From JAVBMU01 sp031552185 (GTDB lineage Bacteria > Actinomycetota > Actinomycetes > Actinomycetales > Cellulomonadaceae), in assembly GCA_031552185.1 (NCBI GenBank), contig JAVBMU010000104.1, positions 1 to 37,947 on the forward strand: 37,947 nucleotides of DNA. Direction: 5' to 3'. A program made the position numbers and the translations under genes. This document shows positions 7,609-15,947 of the stretch, piece by piece. The notes below the pieces were generated by a model. The model worked only from the letters and a program-made list of their open reading frames with translations. It did no database searches and was not told the DNA's origin. The stretch's first letter is position 1. The number at the start of each line of letters is the position of its first letter.

Positions 7609-8561
7609 TCGTCACCGTCACCCCCAATCCCGCGGTGGATCTGACCATCACCACCCCGCTGGTCGCCCGCGGCGAGACGACCGTCGTCGAGAACGCGGCC
7701 GCCCGGGCCGGCGGCAAGGGGCTCAATGTCGCCCGGGTGTTGACGCAGACCGGATTCGAGGTGTGCGCCATCGCACCGGTCGGACGGTCCGACGTCGACT
7801 GGTTCGACGCCGACCTCGGGCCTACCCCGCACCGCCTGGTCGGCTGCGCGACGCCGACCCGGCGCAGCTACGTCCTGCACGAGACCGACCAGGACGTCAC
7901 GTCGGTCATCAACGAGCGCGGATCGGCGCGGACGGACCGGGAATGGGCGGCGGTCGAGGCCGCGATCGTCGAGGCACTCCGCGAGCCGCCCGGCACCGCC
8001 CGGTGTCTGGCCGTCTGCGGTTCGCTGCCCCCGGGCGCCGACGGGGCACTGCTGGACCGCCTGCTCCGTCCCGCCCGGGCGGCCGGCCTTGCGATCGCCG
8101 TCGACACGTCCGGTCCCTGGCTGCGGGCCGCGGCCGACGCGGGCGCGACCCTGCTCAAGCCCAATCGGGCGGAACTCGCCGCGGCCACCGGGACGGGCGA
8201 TGCCATCGCCGGCGCCCGCCGGCTCCAAGCACTGGGCGCCGCGATCGTCGTCGTCTCGCTCGGGGCGCAGGGCCTCGTCGTCGTCCCGCCCGCCGGCCGG
8301 CCCTGGCAGGCCCGCCTCCCGCACCCGCTGCGCGGCAACCCGACCGGCGCCGGCGACGCGGCCGTGGCCGCTGCGCTGACCTTCCTGGCCGCCCCGGCGG
8401 ACGTGACGCGGCTGCGCGCGGGGGACCCGGACCTCGTCGTCGCGCTCGCCCGGCGGGCCGCCGCCTGGTCCGCGGCCGCCGTGCTGATGCCCGGCGCGGG
8501 CGCGATCCACGACAGTTACCCATCGATCGAGCGCAGCCTCGAACTGACTCCCCTGGAGTAG
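7605..8561 (+). CDS. PfkB family 1-phosphofructokinase / tagatose-6-phosphate kinase
   Basis: A 318-aa PfkB/ribokinase-fold protein of the LacC/FruK type. It opens MIVTVTPNPAVDLTI, has the sugar-binding AGGKGLNVARVL, the CGSLPPG motif, LLKPNRAELAAATG and the catalytic anion-hole motif NPTGAGDA with the base Asp. It overlaps the ROK gene by ATGA. With the SIS enzyme upstream and a class II aldolase downstream, it most likely phosphorylates tagatose 6-phosphate (or fructose 6-phosphate) at C1 to give the bisphosphate. The LacC and FruK subgroups cannot be separated confidently by eye. Confidence 0.9.
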   Translation: MIVTVTPNPAVDLTITTPLVARGETTVVENAAARAGGKGLNVARVLTQTGFEVCAIAPVGRSDVDWFDADLGPTPHRLVGCATPTRRSYVLHETDQDVTSVINERGSARTDREWAAVEAAIVEALREPPGTARCLAVCGSLPPGADGALLDRLLRPARAAGLAIAVDTSGPWLRAAADAGATLLKPNRAELAAATGTGDAIAGARRLQALGAAIVVVSLGAQGLVVVPPAGRPWQARLPHPLRGNPTGAGDAAVAAALTFLAAPADVTRLRAGDPDLVVALARRAAAWSAAAVLMPGAGAIHDSYPSIERSLELTPLE

Positions 8562-8563
8562 CC

Positions 8564-9403
8564 GTGCCCCTCGTACCCACTGCAGACCTTCTCACGGCGG
8601 CCGCCGCCGCCGGCGGCGTCGGCGTCGGCGCTTTCAATGTGCTGCACCTGGAAACGGCCGAGGCCCTTACGGCGGCGGCCGAGAGCGCCGGGTCCGGCGT
8701 GATTCTGCAGATCTCGCAGAACTGCGTGGCGTTCCACGGGGGGCTCGGACCGATCGCCCGGGCCTCGCTCGCGGTCGGCGCGGCGGCGGCGGCGCCCGTG
8801 GCGGTCCACCTGGATCACGCCGAGGACGAGCGCCTCGTCCGGGAGGCCATTGACCTCGGGTTCGGTTCAGTGATGTTCGACGGGTCCCGGCTCGACTATG
8901 CGGCCAACGTCGCGACGACCGAGCAGGTCGTCGCGGCCGCGCATGCAGCCGGCGTCCTCGTCGAGGCGGAACTCGGGGAGATCGGCGGCAAGGACGGCGT
9001 GCATGCGCCGGGCGTCCGCACCGATCCGGGCGAGGCGGCGGCGTTCGTCGCCGCGACCGGCGTCGATGCGCTCGCCGTCGCGGTCGGCTCCTCGCACGCG
9101 ATGCGCGAACGCACCGCGGTACTCGACCTCGACCTCGTCGGGCGCCTGCGCGACGCCGTTCGGGTTCCCCTGGTGCTGCACGGCTCGTCGGGCGTCCCCG
9201 ACGAGCAGATGGTCGCGGCGATCGCCCAGGGGATCGTGAAGGTCAACGTCTCCACGCACCTCAATCGTGCGTTTACCGGGGCGGTCCGGGAGTACCTGGC
9301 GGCACACCCGACGACGGTGGACTCGCGCCGGTACGTTGCCGCGGGTCGCCGGGCGATGCAGGACGAGGCGGCGCGCCTGCTGCGGCTGTTCGCCCGCCGG
9401 TGA
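8564..9403 (+). CDS. Class II fructose/tagatose-bisphosphate aldolase
   Basis: A 279-aa zinc aldolase of the Fba/KbaY/GatY family. Visible motifs are GVGAFNVLHLETAEA, the zinc-binding VHLDHAED, FGSVMFDGSRLDYAAN, VEAELGEIGGKDG, LVLHGSSGVPDEQ and KVNVSTHLNRAFT. The GTG at 8564 lies 2 nt after the kinase stop and gives the normal N-terminus VPLVPTADLL. It should split tagatose (or fructose) 1,6-bisphosphate into dihydroxyacetone phosphate and glyceraldehyde 3-phosphate, the last step of the pathway before glycolysis. The short length matches KbaY/GatY better than housekeeping FbaA (about 340 aa). Confidence 0.9.
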   Translation: MPLVPTADLLTAAAAAGGVGVGAFNVLHLETAEALTAAAESAGSGVILQISQNCVAFHGGLGPIARASLAVGAAAAAPVAVHLDHAEDERLVREAIDLGFGSVMFDGSRLDYAANVATTEQVVAAAHAAGVLVEAELGEIGGKDGVHAPGVRTDPGEAAAFVAATGVDALAVAVGSSHAMRERTAVLDLDLVGRLRDAVRVPLVLHGSSGVPDEQMVAAIAQGIVKVNVSTHLNRAFTGAVREYLAAHPTTVDSRRYVAAGRRAMQDEAARLLRLFARR

Positions 9404-9430
9404 CCGGTCGCCGGTAGACGATGATCACTC

Positions 9431-9460
9431 CGTTCCCCCGGGCACTCGGCCCGGGGAACG
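9431..9460 (+). terminator. GC-rich hairpin between the aldolase gene and the regulator gene
   Basis: GTTCCCCCGGGC (9432-9443) pairs with GCCCGGGGAAC (9449-9459) apart from one bulged C. It lies 28 nt after the aldolase stop. It could terminate or attenuate the first four-gene unit, or stabilise its mRNA. There is no T-run. Confidence 0.5.
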
Positions 9461-9476
9461 CACATTGAGGAGCACG

Positions 9477-10262
9477 ATGGAGCGCGAAGACCGACTGTCC
9501 AGAATCGCCTCGTTCATCACCGAGCGCGGTGCCGCCGGTGTGGAGGAGGTGATCGCTCGCTTCGGCGTCTCGCCCGCGACGGCGCGGCGAGATCTGGACG
9601 CCCTGGCCGAACAGCAACTCGTCACCCGCACCCGGGGCGGGGCAATGGCCAACGCCACGTCGGGCGACCTGCCGCTGCGGTACCGCACGGCGCGGCAATC
9701 GGTCCAGAAACGCGCCATCGCCAGGGCGGCGGTGGACCGGATCGGGCCGGGGCAGGTGATCGCGTTCAATGGCGGGACGACGACGACTTTGGTCGCCCAC
9801 GAACTCGGGATCCGGGCGACGGGCGACCCGACCTTCGCCGACGCGCTGACCACCGTCGTGACGAATGCGGTCAATATCGCCAACGATCTCGTCGTGCGGC
9901 CCGAACTGCGCATCGTGCTCACCGGCGGAGCGGCCCGCACTCGCTCGTACGAACTCATCGGGCCGCTCGCCATGGCCACACTGCCGCGGATCCACATCGA
10001 CACCCTGTTCCTCGGCGTGAACGCCATCGACGTCACGGCCGGCTTCTTCACGCACCATGAGGGGGAGGCGGAAGTGAACTCGGCCCTGGTGGACTCGGCC
10101 CGGCGGACCGTTGTGGTCGCGGATTCGTCGAAGTTCGCGACCACGGCATTCGCCCGGATCTGCTCGATCGCCGCCGTCGATGCGGTGATCACCGACGCCG
10201 CGGCCGACCCGGAGGGGTCGGCCGCGCTGCGCGACCAAGGGGTCGAGGTCGTTCTCGTGTAA
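9477..10262 (+). CDS. DeoR/GlpR family transcriptional regulator
   Basis: A 261-aa repressor. The N-terminal winged helix is MEREDRLSRIASFI with GVEEVIARFGVSPATARRDL as the recognition region (about 20-40), and LVTRTRGGAM is the wing. The C-terminal DeoRC sugar-phosphate sensor domain has the family signatures VIAFNGGTTTTLVA, IVLTGGAARTRSYELIGP, DTLFLGVNAIDVTAGFF and VVVADSSKFATTAFA. ATG 9477 has a weak GAGGAG 5 nt upstream. Members sense phosphorylated sugars, so the ligand is probably a tagatose or galactosamine phosphate of this pathway. It lies between the catabolic genes and the phosphorylase, all on the plus strand, so it is likely a local repressor. Confidence 0.9.
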   Translation: MEREDRLSRIASFITERGAAGVEEVIARFGVSPATARRDLDALAEQQLVTRTRGGAMANATSGDLPLRYRTARQSVQKRAIARAAVDRIGPGQVIAFNGGTTTTLVAHELGIRATGDPTFADALTTVVTNAVNIANDLVVRPELRIVLTGGAARTRSYELIGPLAMATLPRIHIDTLFLGVNAIDVTAGFFTHHEGEAEVNSALVDSARRTVVVADSSKFATTAFARICSIAAVDAVITDAAADPEGSAALRDQGVEVVLV

Positions 10263-10321
10263 TCAGCACCTTCCACCCGGCGTCCGTCCGGGGCGCCGTC
10301 GAACGGCGAAAGGAGCCCTGA

Positions 10322-12514
10322 ATGTCTTCCTTCGGACGTGTCACCCTCCCGATCCAGGAGGGCCTCGACGAGGCGATACCCGAGATCATGCGTCGGCTCG
10401 GAGCCGACGCGGTCCGCAACTCCGACGGCACCGCGCTGCCCGCCGACGTGACGGCGCTGGGGGCGAAGGTCTACGCCACCTACTTCGTCGGCCGGGGCGA
10501 CCAGAACTGGGCGTCGGCCCATCCGCACCACCGCACCCAGGTGTACTTGATGTCGCCGCGAGTCGTGGCGCCGGCCGACGGGCCGTTGGCGATCGAGGTG
10601 ATGGCCCAGTGGTTCGCGCAACAGGTCGAACCCGACCTCGACTGTGACGTGAACCGCTGGTGGCAGGTGATCGACCGCACGACCGGGCGCACCCTCGACC
10701 CGGCGGAGTGGTCGGTCTCGGGGACCGGGGCACACACCAATGTGCACGTCGCGCGGCCGGAGCCGTTCCACATCTACACGGTCGGCTTCCTGGCCTACCA
10801 GAGCTGGGACCCGACCCAGATGTACAACTACGTGACGAACGGCTGGGCCGACGACCCCACTCGGGTCAAGGAACAGCCCTACGACGTGCGCCATCCGCAG
10901 ACGTGGGCGCATGTTCGCGCCGGGTTCGAGCGGTGGCTCGCCGAGCACCCCGAGGTCGACGTCGTCCGGTTCACCACGTTCTTCTATCACTTCACGCTCG
11001 TGTACGGTCCCGACGCCAAGGAGCGGTTCGTCGACTGGTTCGGCTATACCGGATCGGTCTCGGTGCCGGCGCTGGAGGCCTTCGAAGCGGAAACCGGGCT
11101 CCGGCCGACTGCCGAGGACTTCGTCGACCAGGGCTACTACCAGAACACCTTCCGGACCCCGAGCGCGATCTTCCGGGCCTGGATCGACTTCCAGAACCGC
11201 TTCGTCACCGACCGGGTCGCCGACCTCGTCGCCATGGCCCACGCGGCGGGCAAGGAGGCGATGATGTTCCTCGGGGACAATTGGATCGGCACCGAACCCT
11301 ACGGGGACCGCTTCGCCCGGACCGGGATGGACGCCGTCGTCGGGTCGGTCGGCTCCGCGGCCTCCTGCCGGATCATCTCGGATATCCCAGGGGTGCGATA
11401 CACGGAAGGACGGTTCCTGCCCTACCTCTTCCCCGACGTCTTCAATCCCGACGGTGACCCGGCCGGCGAGGCGCGCGAAGCGTGGGTCACGGCGCGCCGG
11501 GCGATCGTCCGTTCCCCACTGGACCGGATTGGGTACGGCGGATACCTCTCCCTCGCCCTCGCACACCCGGATTTCCTCGCCCAGGCCGAGGCGATCTGCG
11601 CGGAGTTTCGCGACCTGCACGACCGGTCGCAGGGGGAACGCCCACAGCGCGCTCCCGTCACCGTCGCAGTCCTCAACCAGTGGGGCAAGCTGCGGTCGTG
11701 GCAGACCCACATGGTCGCCCATGCGCTGTGGTATCGGCAGACCTACTCCTACCTCGGTGTGCTCGAGGCGCTGGCCGGCCTGCCGTTCGAGGTGCGGTTC
11801 CTCTCCTTCGACGACGTGCGCGACGGCGTTCCGGAGGACGTCCACGTGTTGGTCAACGCGGGTTCGGCCGGGACGGCGTTCTCCGGCGCAGCGGCGTGGC
11901 TCGACCCTCGCGTACAGACGAGCGTGCGCCGCTTCGTCGCCGCCGGCGGCGGCTTCGTCGGAGTCGGCGAGCCCACGGCCGCCGCCTCGGCGGGCGCGGT
12001 TTTCCAGCTCGGCGACGTGCTCGGGGTCGAGCAGGAAACGGGGTGGACACTGTCGAACACGCGGCACCCGCAGGTGCAGCCCGCCCACTTCGTGACGGCT
12101 GGCCTGCCGGCCGAGTTGGACGTGGGGGAGGGCACCCGGGAGGTCTATCCGATCGGTGACTCCACCCAGGTGCTGCGGCTCGGCGACGGCCAGGTGCACC
12201 TCGCGGTCAACGCCTACGCGGCCGGCCGTTCGGTGTATCTCGCCGGCCTGCCCTACTCCCCGGTCAACGCCCGGCTGCTGCACCGAGCGTTGTACTGGGC
12301 GGCGGGACAGGAGGACCGCATTGCCGATCTCGGCTGGGCGAACGACCCCCGCGTCGAAATTGCCTGGTATCCGGGGGCGCGCCGGGCGCTGGTCTGCAAC
12401 GTCACCCTGGAAGAAGTGGCGACCCAGGTGCACGTTCCCGCTGCGGCCAATCCGGTCTTCATCGAGATCGGACCCGGCGGTCAGGCGTGGGTCGAAGTTG
12501 AGACGAAATCGTGA
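10322..12514 (+). CDS. lnpA: GH112 galacto-N-biose/lacto-N-biose phosphorylase
   Basis: A 730-aa protein that reads as a GH112 1,3-beta-galactosyl-N-acetylhexosamine phosphorylase along its whole length. It has GADAVRNSDGT near the start, DVVRFTTFFYHFTLVYG (about 213-229), EAMMFLGDNWIGTEPYGD with the probable general acid Asp319, GVRYTEGRFLPYLFPDVF, RSPLDRIGYGGYLSLA and the C-terminal VGVGEPT and YLAGLPYSPVNARLL segments. The reaction is beta-Gal-1,3-HexNAc + phosphate to galactose 1-phosphate + GalNAc or GlcNAc, in the cytosol. ATG 10322 is preceded by AAAGGAG at 10309-10315. GH112 also includes a galactosyl-rhamnose phosphorylase subgroup, but the amino-sugar type SIS, kinase and aldolase genes and absence of rhamnose genes favour GNB/LNB. 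Confidence 0.9.
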   Translation: MSSFGRVTLPIQEGLDEAIPEIMRRLGADAVRNSDGTALPADVTALGAKVYATYFVGRGDQNWASAHPHHRTQVYLMSPRVVAPADGPLAIEVMAQWFAQQVEPDLDCDVNRWWQVIDRTTGRTLDPAEWSVSGTGAHTNVHVARPEPFHIYTVGFLAYQSWDPTQMYNYVTNGWADDPTRVKEQPYDVRHPQTWAHVRAGFERWLAEHPEVDVVRFTTFFYHFTLVYGPDAKERFVDWFGYTGSVSVPALEAFEAETGLRPTAEDFVDQGYYQNTFRTPSAIFRAWIDFQNRFVTDRVADLVAMAHAAGKEAMMFLGDNWIGTEPYGDRFARTGMDAVVGSVGSAASCRIISDIPGVRYTEGRFLPYLFPDVFNPDGDPAGEAREAWVTARRAIVRSPLDRIGYGGYLSLALAHPDFLAQAEAICAEFRDLHDRSQGERPQRAPVTVAVLNQWGKLRSWQTHMVAHALWYRQTYSYLGVLEALAGLPFEVRFLSFDDVRDGVPEDVHVLVNAGSAGTAFSGAAAWLDPRVQTSVRRFVAAGGGFVGVGEPTAAASAGAVFQLGDVLGVEQETGWTLSNTRHPQVQPAHFVTAGLPAELDVGEGTREVYPIGDSTQVLRLGDGQVHLAVNAYAAGRSVYLAGLPYSPVNARLLHRALYWAAGQEDRIADLGWANDPRVEIAWYPGARRALVCNVTLEEVATQVHVPAAANPVFIEIGPGGQAWVEVETKS

Positions 12515-12622
12515 CTCGTCGCGCCCCTTATCGGTTCACGATGATCGATGATGAGCGGTAGCATCGTCTAACAAGCACGACCAATCTATCTGTCGTCTAG
12601 TCAAGGCTGAGAGGTTGTTCCT
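12515..12622 (+). promoter_or_regulatory. Intergenic control region before the transporter genes
   Basis: This 108-bp gap is AT-richer than its surroundings. It holds ACGATG (12538-12543) and CATCGT (12552-12557) as an inverted pair and the string ACGATGATC (12538-12546), which also occurs before the deoR gene (9418-9426). Transport genes probably have their own promoter here, perhaps sharing the regulator. The binding protein gene has GAGAGG at 12610-12615 as its ribosome site. Confidence 0.35.
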
Positions 12623-13945
12623 ATGTCGCACCCCACGCGCCGCAGGAAGACGGCGGTGGCATTGGCCGGCGTCGCTGTGCTGGTGCTCAGCGCCTGCAGC
12701 GGCAACTCCGACGAGGGCTCGCCGGACGACACGTCGTCCGCAGCCGGCACACCGGTCAAGATCACCTACCTGCACCGCCTACCCGACGGCGAGGGCATGA
12801 CCCCCGTCGCCGACATCGTCGCCAAGTGGAACGCCGAGCACCCCGACATCCAGGTCACCTCGACGAAGTTCGACGGCAAGGCGGCCGAGTTGTCCCTCAA
12901 GCTCGCGACCGACGTCAAGGCCGGCGTCGCCCCCTGCCTCGCGCAGGTCGGCTACTCCGAGGTCCCTGAGCTGTACACCAAGGGTCTGTTCGAGGACGTC
13001 ACCAAGGAAGCCGCCAAGTACAAGTCGGACTTCTCGGCGGGCGCCTACGCCCTGATGGGGGTCGGCGGGGTCGAGGTCGGGCTGCCGCAGGACACGGGCC
13101 CGCTCGTCTACTTCTACAACGAGACCGAGTTCAAGAAGATCGGAATCACCGCGCCGAAGACGGCGGAGGAGTTCGTCACGGCCGCCGCGAAGGCCGGCCA
13201 GGCCGGAAAGTACATCTCGGACTTCCAGCCGGACGAGGCCCAGTTCTGGCTCTCGGCCCAGGCCGCATCCGCGGGCGACGCCTGGTTCACCGCGGAGAAC
13301 GACGCCTGGAAGGTTGACACCAAGGGCGCCGGTTCGCAGCAGGTGGCCGCGTTCTGGCAGCAGATGCTCGACGCCAAGACGACGCTCACCGAGCCGCGCT
13401 GGGGCGACGGCTTCACCAAGGCCCTGACCGACGGCAAGCTCATCGGTCACATCGGCGCGGCGTGGGAGGCCGGCTTCGTGCTCGACCCGCTCGACGGCAC
13501 CCCGGCCGAGGGCCAGTGGCGCGTGGCGCAACTGCCCGACTACGGCGCCGGCGCGATGACCGGTCCGGACGGCGGCTCCGGCGTCGCCGTGATGAAGGGC
13601 TGCAAGTACCCGGCGCAGGCCATGGAATTCAACGCCTGGCTCAACACTCAGGTCGCCGACCTGGCCACGCAGGGCCTGGTCCCGGCGGCCTCGGGCACCG
13701 TCTCGACGCCGGAAAAGACCCTGCGCCAGTTCGGCGGACAGGACGTGATGGCCGAACTCGGCAAGGCCACCGCCAACCTGAACCCCGAGTTCGTCTACGC
13801 CCCGGGCTTTTCCGCCCTGTCCTCGATGAACAAGGTGGCGGCGAACGTCGCGGCCGGTACCGCCAAGGTCTCGGCCATCTTCGACAACGCGCAGACCACC
13901 GCCGTTGCCTCGATCAAGAGCCTCGGCCTGTCCGTCGCGGACTGA
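12623..13945 (+). CDS. ABC transporter sugar-binding lipoprotein (family 1), probable GNB/LNB binder
   Basis: A 440-aa extracytoplasmic solute-binding protein. The signal peptide MSHPTRRRKTAVALAG leads to the lipobox LSAC with Cys25, so it is a membrane-anchored lipoprotein. A Ser/Gly/Asp linker follows, then the binding fold starts at VKITYLHRLPDGEGM. Motifs include DIVAKWNAEHPDIQV, QVGYSEVPELYTKGLFEDV, GLPQDTGPLVYFYNETEFKK and IGHIGAAWEAGF. It sits directly after the GH112 gene and before two permease genes, the same order of functions as bifidobacterial GNB/LNB import. Disaccharide specificity is inferred from context only. The transporter ATPase is not in the window and is probably a shared MsiK-type protein. 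Confidence 0.9.
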   Translation: MSHPTRRRKTAVALAGVAVLVLSACSGNSDEGSPDDTSSAAGTPVKITYLHRLPDGEGMTPVADIVAKWNAEHPDIQVTSTKFDGKAAELSLKLATDVKAGVAPCLAQVGYSEVPELYTKGLFEDVTKEAAKYKSDFSAGAYALMGVGGVEVGLPQDTGPLVYFYNETEFKKIGITAPKTAEEFVTAAAKAGQAGKYISDFQPDEAQFWLSAQAASAGDAWFTAENDAWKVDTKGAGSQQVAAFWQQMLDAKTTLTEPRWGDGFTKALTDGKLIGHIGAAWEAGFVLDPLDGTPAEGQWRVAQLPDYGAGAMTGPDGGSGVAVMKGCKYPAQAMEFNAWLNTQVADLATQGLVPAASGTVSTPEKTLRQFGGQDVMAELGKATANLNPEFVYAPGFSALSSMNKVAANVAAGTAKVSAIFDNAQTTAVASIKSLGLSVAD

Positions 13946-13962
13946 CCGACGCCACAGCACAT

Positions 13963-13990
13963 GCGCGGGGCCGCCACGGCGGCCCCGCGC
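13963..13990 (+). terminator. Strong intra-operon hairpin after the binding-protein gene
   Basis: GCGCGGGGCCGCC (13963-13975) and GGCGGCCCCGCGC (13978-13990) form a perfect 13-bp stem with almost no loop, 17 nt after the binding-protein stop and 40 nt before the permease start. There is no T-run. Hairpins at this place usually protect or partly terminate the message so that binding protein is made in excess over permeases. Confidence 0.8.
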
Positions 13991-14029
13991 ACCCCACTCG
14001 CACCACGTGGGCGAAGAGAGAAGGCGCGG

Positions 14030-14974
14030 ATGAGCAGCTCCAGCGCGGCGAGCGCACCCCGACGATCCGCACGGGCCGGTCGAGGACACCGCAAACAGGC
14101 GCGGACCGGCTGGGCCTTCATGGCGCCGTTCACCATTGCCTTCGGCCTGGTTTTCCTCGTCCCGATTCTGGTGTCAATACGGTCGGCCTTCTACACCCAG
14201 GCGCCGGCCGGCGGCGGACTGTACGGGGGCGGCGCCCTGGTCGAGAAGTTCGCCGGGTTGGACAACTTCGCCGATGCGGTCACGAACGGCGCGTTCTGGC
14301 TCGGGATGGCTCGGGTGGTGGGCTACGCCGCCTTCCAGATCCCGGTCATGCTGCTGCTCGCGCTCGCCCTCGCCCTGCTGCTCGACTCTTACCTCGTGCG
14401 CCGGCCGGGCGGGTTCCGGCTCTCCTTCTTCCTGCCGTTCGCGATCCCGGGCATTATCGCCGCGGTGATGTGGCTGTACCTGTACGATCCGGATATCTCC
14501 CCGTTCATGCGGTACCTGCCCGCCGGGACCGACCTCATGTCCTCGAATGTGATCCTGTTCTCGATGGCCAACATGACGACGTGGACCTACACCGGGTACA
14601 ACATGTTGATCTTCCTCGCGGCGCTGCAGGCCATTCCGCACGATCTGTACGAGGCGGCCCGGCTCGACGGGGCCTCCGGCCTGCGGATCGCGACGAGCAT
14701 CAAGATCCCGATTCTGCGGCCCGCCGCGCTGCTGGCCGCACTGTTGTCCATCATCGGGACGATTCAACTCTTCAACGAACCCGTCGTCCTCGAGGCCGTC
14801 AATCCCTGGATGGGCAAGGATTACACGCCGATGATGCTCGCGTACAACTCGATGACGGGTCTCGTCTCGCCCTCGGGTACCGGCCCCGCGTCGGCGATCT
14901 CGCTCCTGATGGCGGTGATCGCGGGCGTCCTGGCGGCCGGCTATGCGCTCCTGCAGCGAAAGGCGGCGCGCTGA
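14030..14974 (+). CDS. ABC sugar transporter permease, MalF-like
   Basis: A 314-aa membrane protein of the binding-protein-dependent transport family. A basic Ser/Ala/Arg-rich N-terminus (residues 1-25) precedes about six transmembrane segments, the first being FMAPFTIAFGLVFLVPILVS. The cytoplasmic EAA loop is LYEAARLDGASGLRI, followed by KIPILRPAALLAALLSIIG. ATG 14030 was chosen over an in-frame ATG at 13961 because that one lies just inside the intergenic hairpin, while AGAGAGAAGG (14015-14024) precedes 14030. It pairs with the next gene to form the channel. The stop TGA is followed after one base by the next start codon. Confidence 0.9.
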   Translation: MSSSSAASAPRRSARAGRGHRKQARTGWAFMAPFTIAFGLVFLVPILVSIRSAFYTQAPAGGGLYGGGALVEKFAGLDNFADAVTNGAFWLGMARVVGYAAFQIPVMLLLALALALLLDSYLVRRPGGFRLSFFLPFAIPGIIAAVMWLYLYDPDISPFMRYLPAGTDLMSSNVILFSMANMTTWTYTGYNMLIFLAALQAIPHDLYEAARLDGASGLRIATSIKIPILRPAALLAALLSIIGTIQLFNEPVVLEAVNPWMGKDYTPMMLAYNSMTGLVSPSGTGPASAISLLMAVIAGVLAAGYALLQRKAAR

Positions 14975-14975
14975 G

Positions 14976-15896
14976 ATGGCCGGCAGACTCGCTCGCACGC
15001 AGAAGGAGCGGCACCGGGCCGGGCGGACCCGGAACGACGGGATCGAGGCACCGCCGCGTTCGTTCGCGCCGAGCCTCGGCGCGCGGTCGGTGACGAAACT
15101 TGTCCTCATTGTCGTCGCGCTGTACTTCCTGGTACCGGTCTTCTGGATGGTCGTCGCCGCGACAAAGCTGGACTCCCAATTGTCGACGACGTTCGGCTTC
15201 TGGTTCTCCGGAATGCACCTCGACGAGAGCTACCAGGCCCTTGATTCGTGGACCCACGGGCTGTTCTGGCGCTGGGTCGCCAACTCACTCCTGTACGCGG
15301 GCACCGCGGCCCTGGTCGGCACGTTGCTGTCCGTGATGGCGGGCTACGCCGTCGCGAAATTCGCCTTCCCCGGCAAGCGGATCGTCATGGGCGCCGTCAT
15401 GGCGGGGCTCCTGCTCCCGGTCGCCCTGCTGACGATTCCGCTGTACACGGTGTTCCACAGCCTCGGTCTGACGAACACGATATGGGCCGTCATCGTGCCG
15501 TCGATGGTGTCCCCGTTCGGGGTCTTCCTCGGCTCGGTCTACGCCCAGACATCCGTGCCGGATGAAGTGCTGGAGGCCGCGCGCATCGACGGCGCGGGGG
15601 AGGCGCGGATCTTCTTCGGAATCGTGCTGCGGCTGTTGGCGCCCGCGATGGTCACGATCTTCCTGTTCATCTTCGTGGCCACCTGGAACAACTTCCTGTT
15701 GCCCCTGATGATGATCTCGTCCGCGGAACTCAAGCCCGTGACCCTCGGCATGTACGGAATGATGAGCTATTTCGCCCCGAACCGGCCCGCGGTCATGCTC
15801 GGCTCGCTGCTCGGCGTCATTCCGCTCATCGTGTTGTTCTTCGGGCTGCAAAAGTACTGGCGGGCCGGCCTGGCGGCCGGTTCCGTGAAGGGCTGA
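14976..15896 (+). CDS. ABC sugar transporter permease, MalG-like
   Basis: A 306-aa permease partner. It has a basic N-terminus (MAGRLARTQKERHRAGRTR) and then about six membrane spans, starting LVLIVVALYFLVPVFWMVV. The EAA loop is VLEAARIDGAGEARIFF, with the upstream PSMVSPFGVFLGSVYAQ and the C-terminal VMLGSLLGVIPLIVLFFGLQ and YWRAGLAAGSVKG typical of MalG/UgpE relatives. ATG 14976 is 1 nt after the previous stop, with GCGAAAGG at 14957-14964 as ribosome site. It is the last gene of the sugar locus, followed by a strong bidirectional terminator. Confidence 0.9.
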   Translation: MAGRLARTQKERHRAGRTRNDGIEAPPRSFAPSLGARSVTKLVLIVVALYFLVPVFWMVVAATKLDSQLSTTFGFWFSGMHLDESYQALDSWTHGLFWRWVANSLLYAGTAALVGTLLSVMAGYAVAKFAFPGKRIVMGAVMAGLLLPVALLTIPLYTVFHSLGLTNTIWAVIVPSMVSPFGVFLGSVYAQTSVPDEVLEAARIDGAGEARIFFGIVLRLLAPAMVTIFLFIFVATWNNFLLPLMMISSAELKPVTLGMYGMMSYFAPNRPAVMLGSLLGVIPLIVLFFGLQKYWRAGLAAGSVKG

Positions 15897-15904
15897 CCCG
15901 GGGC

Positions 15905-15942
15905 GCACGAGCCCGGCCGGGCTGACTCGGCCGGGCTCGTGC
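15905..15942. terminator. Bidirectional terminator between convergent permease and Pnkp genes
   Basis: GCACGAGCCCGGCCG (15905-15919) and CGGCCGGGCTCGTGC (15928-15942) form a perfect 15-bp stem with an 8-nt loop. It lies 8 nt past the permease stop and 5 nt past the Pnkp stop on the other strand. Confidence 0.85.
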
Positions 15943-15947
15943 GTCGC

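Noticed and set aside
9425..12433. A 1002-codon minus-strand frame opposite the DeoR and GH112 genes.
   Set aside because: It covers two well-recognised plus-strand genes, has no domain and shows typical shadow composition.
10322..12514. Assignment of the GH112 enzyme as galactosyl-1,4-rhamnose phosphorylase.
   Set aside because: It cannot be excluded by sequence alone, but no rhamnose kinase, isomerase or aldolase is present and the neighbours are of the amino-sugar type.
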